Shown: in pieces, positions 11,101 to 24,400 of the stretch
Numbering within the stretch: position 1 is the first letter of the stretch
Layout: each line of letters starts with the position of its first letter
NCBI GenBank assembly: GCA_921293015.1
Contig: OV121097.1
Location: 32,985,929-33,049,928, forward strand
Direction of reading: 5' to 3'
From: Phorcus lineatus
Taxonomy: Eukaryota; Mollusca; Gastropoda; Trochida; Trochidae
DNA length: 64,000 bases
The notes under the pieces: generated by a model
Database searches by the model: none
Told to the model about the DNA's origin: nothing
What the model saw: only the letters and a program-made list of their open reading frames with translations
Translations under genes and position numbers: made by a program

Positions 11101-14100
11101 AAAATAAAACCATTATTAACATTGTAATATTTGAAATCTAATTCATATTAACAAACTTTTTTTCAATCAACATACAAAGCTTAAGGCACTGATTAAGGCA
11201 GTATTCAGTTTAACAAGAGTCATAGAAATTTGGACACACAACAATGTAAACAATTTATTTTTTCTCAAACGAGATGTTGAGCATTAAGAACCTGAGTGTT
11301 AAAGTGAGATGTTAGTAAAGTTTTTTTTTGCACCAGACTCTGAGGATGTAAATGTAGGATTTTGAATTTGACTTGAGATAAATGAGTTCTTTTTGTTCAC
11401 TATTTATTCGAAAGGTTGATTTATTTTTATTAAGCGGTGTGCAGTCTCCTGAGGGAGATAACTCTGTTATGTTTTCGCCTTCTCGATGCTTCACCCTCAA
11501 CTCGACACTCGAGCATATAAACGGTATGATAAATAATAACCTACTTCATATTCAATATAAAAAAGTTATATGTTGTCTTAGAATGCTATTTTTGAAGTAA
11601 TAATGCATATTTCTATGTAATAAGTGTAAAACTTACATTACAAGTGTAACATGTGAACTGCTTTTACTAAACATAGATTTTTGATTTTTGCAGTCAATCT
11701 TCAATCTTTAATCTACATGTTGAGTATAGAAAGAAATAGAAGACCCTGAATTGTCGTTTTTTGGTATATGGCACAGCATTAACTAATCCTTGGTAGTAAA
11801 TGGTATCAGCAATCTTTTGCTTTGACTTTAATCCCTCTCACCTTCCCCTCTTGTGCCAGTCTGATAAGTAATAACAAACAAAATCATTGCCATCAGGTAA
11901 TTAAAATACTACCTTTATTTATATTTAATGAATGCTTCATTATTTGCCAAAATAGTTTTTGATGTGATGTGTTTTTGAATGCCATCAGATGTACATCTGC
12001 TGAATTGAAATGAATAAAAATTTGAAAAAAAAAAATTAAAATACAAATATTGATAAGCTTATGAGTAAGAGTGAGAGTGCACAATTCTTTAAAAAATAAC
12101 AGCTTTTAAATCACCATTAGAAAAATTCCAGGTAGCAACTTGTTGCTAGCGTGTTTCCGTATCAGGTGCCAAAAGATATTTTGAGGAAGCAAATTTATAA
12201 CCTTAAAGTCCAAATGTTGAACTCTGGTTGATATCAAAATATGTATTCTTCATGGAAAAAATTTAAGAATCTGAACAAATGCAGATATTAAGATCCCAAA
12301 TATAACAATGTTCAATTTGTTCACCATCAAAATGGAATATATTTTCATTTGTAAAATAACCTCAACGGAAATGCTTATTCAAAAAAGGAATAAAAGATGG
12401 ATGTGTTTCAGTTAGACTTTACCTGATGAAGTATTTATTGTATAACTATTCGTGAAAGTCAGGATCAAAATTCATATATCTTACTAGCTTTCCTCAACCA
12501 ATTTCCCCCCCTCAGAGGGAGTTCATTCAAGCAGTAGTGCGCCTCTTAAACTTTAGAAATGCAATCTTATTTTCAGTTTCTAACTAAGCATGCCAATGTT
12601 TTTAAAAGAGCACCTTATAAAATAACCTGTTTAGTCAAGACAAGATTATTTCTTAAATCCTTCTATCATGAGCAAGATATTACCCAAATTACATTAAATT
12701 TATATTTATAGAAATTAGAAAAATGTATGATTAATTTACAGAAATATCCAAATTACATTAACAATTCAAATATACAATTTATCATTATTCATAAGATACA
12801 TAGTCACAATCTTTTACAAGTAGACCATTATCCATATTTCTCATAATCCCCTTTTCACCTAAGGATACAAAATCTTCATTCTACTCTTTGATTAATAATT
12901 CTTTTACAAGCGTTGACACTGACAGTGATTTTAGTAGATAAAGCTTTGGGCTAATTAAGCTAACCCAGTTAAGAACTTAATTGACATCATTTAGATAATA
13001 GTTTTTCCAGACATGTCAATTTATAAGTCTTATGAAAACAATAACTGGCTAAAATATTAGTGACACTGTTAACGAGATTAAAAGTCTAACCAATGAGAGA
13101 TCACCATCATTTACCTTTATAAACCCAGATAGAAATTTAATCTTAGTTAAGAGTTTGGATACCATCTAGACACTTCTCAAGACAACTCCAAGGGCTGAGT
13201 GTATATAAAATATTGTATAGATTGTCATGCCCCTGGAGGGATCATCCAGCTGTTATCTCCATATTATTATCATTCTGTTGTTATAATTGTTCCTGTGAAT
13301 AAATTGTGCATAACTATTCCACGGACTTTGGATTTCTTCTGCCTATAGTTAATTCCCCATTAAAAACTAGACAGCAAGACCGTCATCCCGGAATATCCAA
13401 AGTTGGGGCAGATGAGGAATACCTACAACCCTGCTTCAGCTTTGTGATACTTCCATGACTCCAATGAAAGGAGCAATACACTTAACTCAGTGATGGATGT
13501 GAAATCAAAAGAGCAAGTACAACTACAATTTGGCTGATACGATTTTATTCTAGCGTTAGATACACTTGGTTCCATCTATGTTAACATTTTCTAGAATGAG
13601 GCCATTCGTAATATCCTAATTCTGAAAAAAAAGATAGATGGCACACCTTTTTTTAAGGATTATTGGTGTATATCTACTCCAAAATACAATTTCACAAAAA
13701 TTTATGCGTCTTACATATACATGAAATTGACACAAGCAACTAAATACATAACAACGCTAATGTATGTCAACAAATGTTGAAAGACTACAATGCATACCGC
13801 AAAGAGCATCGCAGCTTGTAACATGATACTAATTGATTCAATGCATAAATGTCAAGTTGCTTCTGACCTTAACCCAGTTGATTGTGTGAAACAGATAAAC
13901 AAATTTATGAATAGAGTATATCTTTATGAAAAGAGTTTACCGTTAGCAGCTTTCCAATTATTGTAATAGAAAAGGTTTTTGCCTTCCAAGTCAAATAAAA
14001 ACGAAATATTTAACTTCTATCCCCACTTTGATAGAAAGGTAAACCCTTTGATTACAAAATCCAACCAGTTTTTCATCTACAAAATTTTCCTTTTCATTTA

Positions 14101-15384
14101 GTGTAAACGAATGCATCACTACCTCCTACCCAGGATGGCATCTGTCAATTTTGTCAAACCTGAGAGGGGTAACAGTAAATTCAATGTTGCTGAATAAAAA
14201 AGAACATTTTTTATGATGTGACAGCAGTTGGATATAATTGCCCAAGGGTTTATCTTTCCTTCTGTGTGATGATTGAAGTTAGAAGTTTTGTTTTTAATGA
14301 CATAAGACTTCAAAATCTTTCCTTATCAAATTCGTCAGGAAGCTGCCACAGTACAGATGAAATGGGCTTCATATCCTAGACATACATATACGAAGAAGAG
14401 GTCTAGTAGTGTGGACCAGAGATTCCAATGAAATTGTTATATTTGATAATGACATAATATATTACATCTCTAGATTTATATTCCTAGGCTGAAATTAAAA
14501 ATGCTAACGAGTTTTTCAGTAGAAGAATATTTTCAAGAGACCAGAGGATTTCTTTTCTATGGCTATGGACAAAATTATCATATCAAACAATACAATAACA
14601 TCGATGATAAAGAACGAACAGAAACTGTATTTATGTGCCTTTACAATGATAACTTAATATTGTAATTAACGCCATCCCTAACGACTGGAGTTTAGACGAG
14701 AAATGGTGACCAATATCTCTTTACAACCTGTCTGAAGAACAGATCGAATTCTCATTCTGTTATTTTTACGTTATGCAATAATGTAAGAGATCCAAAGGCA
14801 TGGACACGTGCTGTAAATACTTACATGACGTATGTCCATAGTAAAAGAAGATGTCTCAATGCATAATAGGTGGAAAGGTTGATCGTGATAGCCAATTAAC
14901 CTTCTAACGACGGTACCTCTATCGCTCATGTAAACTTCCGGAAGCTACAAACTCGCGTTAAACGCTGCAAAAGTCACGAGATCTCCAGATCGTTAGAAAT
15001 GATATCAGCTAATTGCCAATCAATAGAACATTGCTGAAGATCTAATTAAATCCATCTGGCAAGTTGCAAATTTCTGTCGTAAAGATATTACAACAAAAAC
15101 CGGATTAAAAGCAAAATGTCAGAAGCAACCTGTCACCCCTTGATTTGGGTTCGTCCACAACAGATGCTACTTTTCTTCAACAGCATGATAAAAGAAAACC
15201 CCCAAACCCCCTCAAAATGAAGATTGAATTTTGGGGATTTCATTTTTAAACTTTAAAAAGCTACATTGATGTAGAAAAAATGAAATATACGTTATCATTT
15301 CTTCTTATAATTGTCATTTGTAAACTTCGATATTGATATGTCATAAAAGAAGCATAGTTTTCAAGAAACTAGCATTACTCAAAG
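11101..15384. other. Divergent intergenic region between TSC1 and SNAPC4
   Basis: About 4.3 kb separates the two head-to-head genes. No intact ORF of note is present. The sequence is AT-rich, with one LTR-like stretch near 13.2 kb (listed separately) and decayed coding-like sequence full of stops at about 13.7-15.1 kb. A molluscan-type short motif (GGGAGATAACTCT) lies at 11453-11465. The upstream TSC1 exon and both promoters must lie here. Confidence 0.6.
13140..13400 (+). repeat. Possible solo LTR-like or decayed retroelement promoter
   Basis: A TATATAAAA box at 13202-13210 is followed about 90 bases later by AATAAA (13298-13303), and then by a change to sequence with scattered decayed coding resemblance. 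A TATA box and a polyadenylation signal this close together are typical of an LTR. No second copy, clear TG...CA ends or target-site duplication could be established. Confidence 0.25.
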
Positions 15385-15395
15385 AAAATGGCGGC
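15385..15395 (+). promoter_or_regulatory. YY1-type AAAATGGCGGC element upstream of SNAPC4
   Basis: The string AAAATGGCGGC matches the classical YY1 core-promoter site. It lies about 70-80 bases before the SNAPC4 start codon, where such elements mark TATA-less housekeeping promoters. Binding is inferred, not shown. The ATG inside it is out of use because the SNAPC4 frame starts at 15466. Confidence 0.5.
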
Positions 15396-15465
15396 GCACA
15401 TGAAGTGTTTTTCCCGATATGATCTCTGAAGCTATTTAACTAAAGTTTAACAATAACTCTTAAGA

Positions 15466-18400
15466 ATGGACGCCCATATGAGCGAAAATATTGAAGATGA
15501 ACGACAAAAATTACAACATGACATTCAAAGAATACAAGACACCCTGTGTGACGACAGTTACAGCGAATACGACAGTAACTCGGATTCAGAATGTCTTGAA
15601 ATTGACTTGGAACCACCGGAAAGACCCCCGTCAGCTACGGATGAAGGTACAATGATTTTATTCCTATTTCCTTTTTAATAGATGATAGATTAAATTGCAT
15701 ATTGGTTCCCTAAAGCGTTTGTTTCAATGATTAAAAATGGCATTCGATGTTGTATCTGTATTTCTTTAATGATAAGTTGTGTAGACTTGATCGAGTGCCT
15801 TCTTGGAATTTGTCTTACAGATATCTGTTTGACAAACAATCATCTTCCTTCAACTGCTAGAAAATCTGCTAGAAAATCTGTTTGCTACTTGTCACCCCTC
15901 AAGATTTCAGTTCAGGGATATTATAGGCGAGGAGCAGTATTTATATGATAGGAAAAGACTATATTTTTCACGTGGTTATAAAAAAGGAAAGGTCATTAAA
16001 ATAAAACAGAAGAAAACTTTCACATGTCTCTATCAAGTCAAGCATGCAGACACCTTCCCTCATTGTCGTTTAGGATCCTATTAAGTATTTTATCCGTAGA
16101 ACCTTTTTATCAAGACTGAGTAAGTATTTCAAATCAATAAAAGCGAAGCCTCTAACTAAATTGATTCACACACAGAAAAGATAACCCTTTGACTTCTATA
16201 TCAAATCACTGTCAGCAACATAGAATTTATTGATACTCCCTACCCAATGTCATTCGATGTCAAGAAATAATAAGAGGGGAAGCAGTGAACTAAATATCTG
16301 AAAACTAAGTGAAATCTGGAAGCTGGTAAAGATAAGATTATCCCGCATAAGCTGAAGTTAGATTATCTGACCTACTTCTCTGTCATCTCCCTCATCCCAC
16401 ACTGTCCACGCCTCAAAGCATCACTATCAGCCAAGTTTCTCAGTCCTGCACCAACATTGGACTTCTTTACCATGTTTAAGAATGTTTATTACATAAATTT
16501 GTGTCAAGATTTAGACATGACATGTAGTTTATGTTGTCCAAGGACTACAGCTTGCTTTCATTCCAGATACGAGAACGCCATCAAGTATTGGTGCTTCATC
16601 AGCTAGCCAGTTTGCGTCAACTGAGGTATTTCTCTTAAACAGATTAATTTTCTCTTTATTCATTTTCTTTGATCATTATTTCAAGAATTTCCCATATGAC
16701 TTGACATATAATTATTCTTTTATGTAGGCTGTGCTACTTATGAAAGAATAAACAATGTTATTGATTTTTTATGGTGAAATTATTGCAAATTGTTATGAAT
16801 TATTCTATAGAAAGGTCAGTGTGAGTCTCAGATGAGGATTTTTCAGCAAGTATTTTGGTTTTAACCAAAAATAGGAAGTAAACATTGCAATTTTTCAAAT
16901 ATTTTTGTTAATCTTGTAGATTTTCTGTCATTGGGAAAGATTTGAAACCAAAACATTTTTCACTCTCTGTTCATTTGTTAAAGATTGGAATTGTCGCTTC
17001 CTTGGTTGGTGCTCAACATTATGAGGGTAGAAAAGGCACAGCCAAATATTTTGATTTACATTGTGAAAAGTGTTTTAGTGGTAAAATGGTTACTTCTGAA
17101 CCAAAGGTTTATAGATCTAACTCTTATCACCATCTATCTTCTATTTTGTATAACAAATGCTTTGATAAAATCTTCATGTAATTATAAGGAGGTGTTTATG
17201 AAGAGTGTTTTGATAAGGGCTGCACATTATGGCAATACCAATATATTGCGGTACAGATTGTGTGATACAATCATTGCAAAGTTATTTTTCATATCAAAAT
17301 ATATTGCACCAACTAATTTCAAGTCAAATCTATTTAGAAAGCTTGTTCCAATTTGGTTAAGTGGTAAAAAAATTTCCGTTGATGTGCAAGAATACATGTT
17401 TAGCTTATTATTAATGATAGTAGACAGTTTATAAATATATATAAATGCCATAAAAAATTGCTTTAAAACTTTATCTTTTTTCAAACTGTCTATTTTTGAA
17501 ATTTTTGATGCTTAGTTTGCAGAAAGAAGTATAAGTATAAGAATTTGATGTAGATTTCATTCATGATATTGCAATATCACTGCAATACATTAGCTGTATA
17601 TCATAAAATATTGCTATATGATATTTTGTGCAATACTCAGCCCTAGTTCTAATGCAGGTGTCTGAAGGAATTGACTATCCACAAGAGCAGGATCTCTATG
17701 GAGAGGAAGATGGTGTCACAGAACTCCCTGTCACCACGGAAACAACTCTAGCCCTGAATCGGGCCTATCAGGAGGTGCTTGTAGATCTACTGAAACAGAT
17801 CGAGGACAGCTTGGCGGAAAATAGACAAAAACAGGTACCTATTTGTTGAATATTTCCTTTTTGTTATCTAATTTATATGTATCTGTAAGGTTCAATGAAG
17901 ATGACATTATATTGTGTCAGTTGTTCTACAGTAAATTGACAGCCAGCATTGATTCAGCTAAAAAACACAAAAGCCATTTATTTTGTGTTTACATCTTCTA
18001 TCTAACCTGGCACAACATTATATTTATTTCTTAATGTAATGTCAACCCAAGTAAATGCCATGAGTTCCAGAATAACATTTCTTAATACATACGTGATAGC
18101 TTAATCCCTTTTGTATTTCAAAATAATTCAAACAAAATTATTCTTCAAAATTTTGTAAAATGGTTTCAAATGTCATTCACAAGCTGTGATCAGAAAAAAT
18201 TTCATATGTCAACAAATTATTATCTCATGAATAAGGATGGGTATCGGTCCTCATTTCCATATCGCAATATATTGCGAAACAGAAAAGCGTATTGCAATAT
18301 GTATTGCAATATATTGGTACTTTTCATGTTTTAGGTTTTCTATGTTCTTTTGACTAAGAACAGTAATTAGAACAGTAATCAATGCTCAAGTAGACGACGT

Positions 18401-21400
18401 TTTGGAAAGTGAGGTAATTCAGCGACTGGTTTCATACTTTTAACATGTCTGTGCTTTTTCAACTTTGCAAGTTAACAATTTTTTAAAACTTTCAGTATAA
18501 TCAAAGGGTGTTTTTGTTACGTTATTCTGCAATTTTACACGGAAAGTTTTCATTCTAAAACCTACGATATATTGGATATTTTAAGATGACTGTACCGGTA
18601 CGTATCATGGTTTTTCTGTATTGCAATATACCGATATACCGATAATACCGCGCACCCTTACTCATGAATGCTCTTAGACTTGCTTAATGTCAAGGACAAT
18701 GATATCTGTATCTTTATTTCAGGACAATTTTGAGAAAAACTTTGTGGGACAGAGGGAAAAAGCTGTGCAGTCCAACCCGTTTAGATTATTTCAGCGTCAA
18801 TACTCCATACCCTTCATCAAGGATCCAATGGGGGGTGTAAGTTAACCTATAAACTGCTGTTTTCAATTGTGATCCAGCTCTTTTGCTGCCAATGTTGTAA
18901 AAATGTTGTAGGCCTCAGATTAACCTCTCTCCAAACACAAAATGATTGAACGCAATTATCTTTACCATTTATCAAAGAACTAGTCTAAGGAATAGTTAAA
19001 CCAATAAACTGCTCACTGTGATCTGTCCTTTAACCCTTTATCTGCTCATGAGGCCTCACATATAACTACCTTTGTTAACATTTATGGTTTTGTTTTGTTT
19101 GCCATAGTTATTGTTGAAAATAACAAATTCATAGGGTAAAATTTATTTTTTATGGGTATTTTTTAGAATTTCTTTTACTCAAGTAGGCCAACAAGAACTT
19201 ATGCTGGGAAAGGGAAAGTACTGTATAGCTTTGTATAGAAAACAAATTTTTGCATGAAATCATCTTTGGGGTAGTGACCTTATTATTGACTTTGTAAATG
19301 AAAATTTTGACCAATCAGATGAAATGTATATATCAAAATCAAGACAGATGTTGAAGATTGTTAATGATAATAATAATAGACCATTTATATAGCACCTTTC
19401 CACGTCACATGTTCATAATTAGGAATATTGTTTTGCCAAGTTGAGTGTCAATTTATTCAAATAATAATTTTCCCGGTTGATAAAAGCTATATATGTATGA
19501 AAATGTTCAAAATAACTATTATTTCTGACAGGTGCCCCCTCCGAACGAAGATGTTCTCATCAAGAAGCAGATGAAGGAACACAAACAAGATCTCATTCCA
19601 AACAGAGAATGTGAGTTATCCCCCTTGGTTACTTAGTCCCAAAGAATTTAATTTCACTGATTTTGTTGTTTTCTTATTGGTATCAGGATCACCAAGTGAT
19701 TAAAGAAGCACTCTGTGAGTTGTTGGAGTAGAATGAAAACATAAAGATTAAAGTCATCATTCTGATCAAAACAAGACACTTATGCTTGGCAGTGAGTCAA
19801 TAATAATTTTGGAAACTTATCTAATGCAGGTAGAAGATAAAATCTGAATTTAAAGTATTTGAAAGGTTATATGATATAACCAGTATTATTAATAATTATT
19901 AATATTATTAATTATTAAAATTATTAATATAACCGAGTATGTGATTTGACTTCAGTACACACATAAGGACACTTTTCAATTTTTTAAAAATCAACAAATT
20001 TATGATGAATAATAAAATGTATTTGGCATTTTGTGATGAGCATGTGAGATGTCTTGATGATTATCATCATTAATGGTGAATTGACATGTATGAAAGCCAA
20101 ATAATGGACACAAATCACATTTTGTGTTTTAATTTCTAATCAAGTTTCCAAAAAAGCAAAGGGGCTCATACTACAGGGGCTCTCCTACAGACAACTGTTC
20201 CCTATGCAGTAAGGTACAGGGGCATCATTGAAATTCGGAGTCTATATACCTATGCTCTGGTAGTTCCTGTTAATGCGCTCAGGTTTTCGGTAGTTCATTG
20301 TGTTAGTGGCATTTTAAGCCTGATACTTGCCACTCTTGACACTCTTGTTAAGCCTTATGTTATCTCACCTTCCTTTTTCATTTCACTAGTCTGAAATGTC
20401 AAAAAAACTTTTCATAAATTTAAAAAACCCTCTGAAACTTGTAGAGGAATATCAATGAGAACAGTGGCTTGATTATTTGAATCTCACAAGGTTTTTGCTT
20501 CAGGGATGATAAGAGACAGAAAGAAGATGTCGGACGCTGTCGCTGAAGACGCTCTGCAGCAGCTCCTACAACCTCTGATGAGCAAGTACGTTTCATTTGA
20601 CCTTTGACCTGGTAGACGTGTAGATTAAACATTACTCTTTGATTTTCTTCAAATTTTGTCACATCATTAACTGGTTTTTTTCAATCTAAATATAACACAT
20701 CATAATACTTAATCTGTTACATGTCGTTTTACCCTATTTTCATTTTTTAAAATAAAATTTTACTTTTGACAGTCATCTTGATTTTTTTTCTTTTTTATTT
20801 ATGTACACAGCATGTATCACCACACAGAGAATGCATCCTAATACTTAGATTGTCAGATTAATTATCAGCATTCAGAGACTATTATAACTTTTCATTGCTT
20901 TAGTGCTTGATTACTTAAAAAATTGTTGTACTTTACTTTACACCTAAATTACCAGACTTGAATCCCACAGGAGGTAATCTTATAACCTTTTCTTTTACCA
21001 GATTGGAATTGGAACAGGAGAAGCTAGAAAAATGCATGAAGTCAGAGGAGATCGAGGTGATCAGCAAACGTATCGATGTCATAGAGGAGGAGATCGCAGT
21101 GAAGAGGTATTCCCTGATCACGTAACCTGATGTATCTTATAGTCAAATAATTTTGCACTTTGAAGTTTACAGATAATCCTGAACGTTGATTGGTTGAGAG
21201 CATGGTCATGTGATCTAAATTTCAGAGGTTCATTGTTACTCCTTTGGTTGACATCTTTCATTTTCCATTCATGACATTTATTTCCTCAATAAGTGTCATT
21301 CAACTATCTGACATTAAAAAATTTAAAATCGTTTGCCATTTAAGTTTGATGTAGTTTGCTTTAGAATGTGCTTATTTTTCTCACCAGGGCTACATCTAGA

Positions 21401-24400
21401 GAGGACTTGCTGAGGAATGTTGATGCAACCAAAGTCGACTGGATGAAAATATCTAACCTAGCAGTAGGTACTTTAGTAGACAAAGTTATATATGATGACA
21501 CAAAAAGAAATGCGAATCTAGAAGCATAGGAAACAGGATTTATGTAGTTAAATCAACAGTTTTTGGTCTTTATTTTGGTGTCATTTTAAAATAATGAAAG
21601 CCATTTATAATTGAACTCCCGCAGCAATATGATTAAAAAACCATTTCACATAGTATTTAAGAAGTTGAAGATTTCATGTTTCCCCTGCTGCACCCAATAT
21701 AATGAAAATAAAAATGAAATTAGATTTGATTTTTATATTTTTTGATGTCATGGACATTGGAAGATAAAAGATTCAGATAAATTGAACACACTTCATCAAA
21801 CCAAATGCATCTTCATTATTTTATTTTATTTTAATTTCACTAGTTCTTCTGACTATCAGTTGTTATGTTTTACTAGCAATGCACCTTTCACCACCAGACT
21901 ATTACTTCTAACTCTGCTTTTAGGGAATATTCGTTAGCAGGCACAATCTACATATAAAAAAGGTGTTTGTGAGATCAGGTTTCGAACAGAAAACAAGTCA
22001 TTAAAATATGATCTAAAATCACTTTATTGATATACCCCACTACATCGCTCTCTTAAGGTCTCAGGCATTCAGCTTGGTATGTTGTCACATGTGGCCGGGA
22101 AATTACCCCAAAGTACTCTGCGCAGCAAATTATTTATCTGTAGGAACAGCGTTTGCTATGTTTAAAGTTCTAGAAGTCCACTTGTTCTAAGGTAGCGAGC
22201 TATTTTCAGGTGTCTCTTCAATGAGACAGACTACTATATTTGGCTTTCTAACGTCTGCCGTCCACGATACACAATTGATAAAAATTGGAAAACCTAGGTT
22301 TTGTAGAAAAAATGAAATGTGAGCAAATGACTATATAATAATTTCAGTAAGATCCGATCACACACTCAAATGTCTTAGTTAAGGGATCCTACTAGCTAAT
22401 GCATGTACAAATGCCTTTTCTCACACTTAATACTTCATCATAATCTGAATTTTGGTGCAGTATGATGGGCGAAAGACGTTTGAGGAGTGTCGGCTGATGT
22501 GGCTGAACGTGTTGAACCCTGGAGTGAACCGAGGTGGATGGCAGCTCGATGAGGACAAACTTCTCATCCAACTGGCGGAACAGTTTCAGGGAAAGGACTG
22601 GGTCTCCGTGGCTAGACAACTCAATGTGAGTGTTTCAAAGTTTTCTTCAGAATATCCTCTTTGAGGTACTTATTAAAATCTTGTATTTTCAAATCAAGCC
22701 AGGTTTGTTCATTTTGGAATAAAATTGTACACATAAATACAAGAAAGTTATTTTGAATATGTGATCATTCTGATGGTTGCTTTGTGAGCTAAGGGGAGAT
22801 AACTCTTAACACTGAACTTATCAGTTATTCAGTATGAGAAGATATTTTAAGGTTTAATTTTAAATAGGGCAATAATTAGAGTAGAGATTTCCAATCTTAT
22901 AACATACTAAAGTTCAAAGAAAGGATTGGTTCAAGATATTTTTTTGAATTTTGAAATCCGACTACTTAACTAGTCATATTAACCTGCCCATGGAAATGTA
23001 CTAGTGATTGTTTAACTTTCCAATATTAATAAATACTCAATCATATGTATGTCAAAATTTATGGTTATTTTTACTTTTAAAGTACTGCAATAAATACAAG
23101 TTTATCCTAATGCAAAGAAAATTTTATATCAATTGTTACAAATGTTCAACTCGTGAAAATGTATGCTTGTTTCAGACCGGCCGCACACCATACATGTGTT
23201 TGAAACGCTACCAGACTGAACTGAATGTTGCCAACACAAAAGTGTGAGTAATAACAATACAGTAATACAAGAATAGCTGCTTGTTGATGTAGCCTTTCCA
23301 CTTTCCCTTTCACGCTAAACGAGTGCCTGACTTTTTAACCCTTTAAAAGAATTAAATGGCTCCAATTCAGATCTATGTTGTGATCAGCTTCACTTTAGCT
23401 TAAAGCTATTAAAGCTATCTAAAAATCAACAACATTTTTAAAGATTAATTTGACTACTAATTTTATGAGAAACTACTAGTTTTGATGTTTGCAATTACTA
23501 ATTGAATTACCTAGGGTTGGCGTCTCTGGGTTAAGTATCCTGAAAATGGTTTCTAACTGATTAACTACAGAGAATCAGGAAGGGAGGTAACTGTTGATTG
23601 TGTATCTGAATTGATCAGGCCCATATAGGTCATTTTTGGCCCAACATCGCCCTTTAATCCACCTACCTACCATCTAAATTGATTACATCAGCAGTAAAGT
23701 TGAAGACAGAATGGTGTTACTTTAAGGAATTGTTTATTCTTGAGATATTTTGACAAGGGCAATCTATTTTAAACATATAAGATCCGTACACCTGAGTTAT
23801 CTACAGTAATTGTCATGTCAGACAACTATTTCCACAGACCTTGGACAGAGGATGAAGACAAGAAACTGCTGGAGATAGTCAGTAACTTGCGTGCTTCCGG
23901 CCATCGCCTTATCTGGTCTAAAGGTAAGTGCATTTTCATGATATTATTTCAAAGGTATATATTCTGTTTCAGTCAATGCTTGCAGGTTTCACCGCAATGC
24001 ATAGCCACAATGGTGTTGCAGGCTTTCTCCCTGCATTAATACAAGCAGCCGTTTTATAAGTGAAATACTCTTATAAGCGGCGTTAAATCCCAAATCACCT
24101 CACCTCACCTTTAGTCTGTTTGATGGTCTGAACAACTTGTCTGACTATGACTTTATCTTATTGTTCATGCCTGTAATGAACTGTTCCAAATGCCTAAAGG
24201 TGTGGTAACGAGGAAATGGAATTATCATTGAATTATCACTTGTACCTCACTGTGCCTTTGACCTGGGTACTACTCTAGTTTGGTTGTTTAAGGCAAATTT
24301 TCTCTGTACAGGGAAAGACAATGCATTCTTAAGAGATATTATTTTGGAAAATATGAGTTTAAAACTGTGTGAGGAGAGAATGAACCACTACGAAAAATAA

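Noticed and set aside
16942..17434. Overlapping ORFs in SNAPC4 intron 2
   Set aside because: No domain, AT-driven composition and no splice connection to the gene frame.
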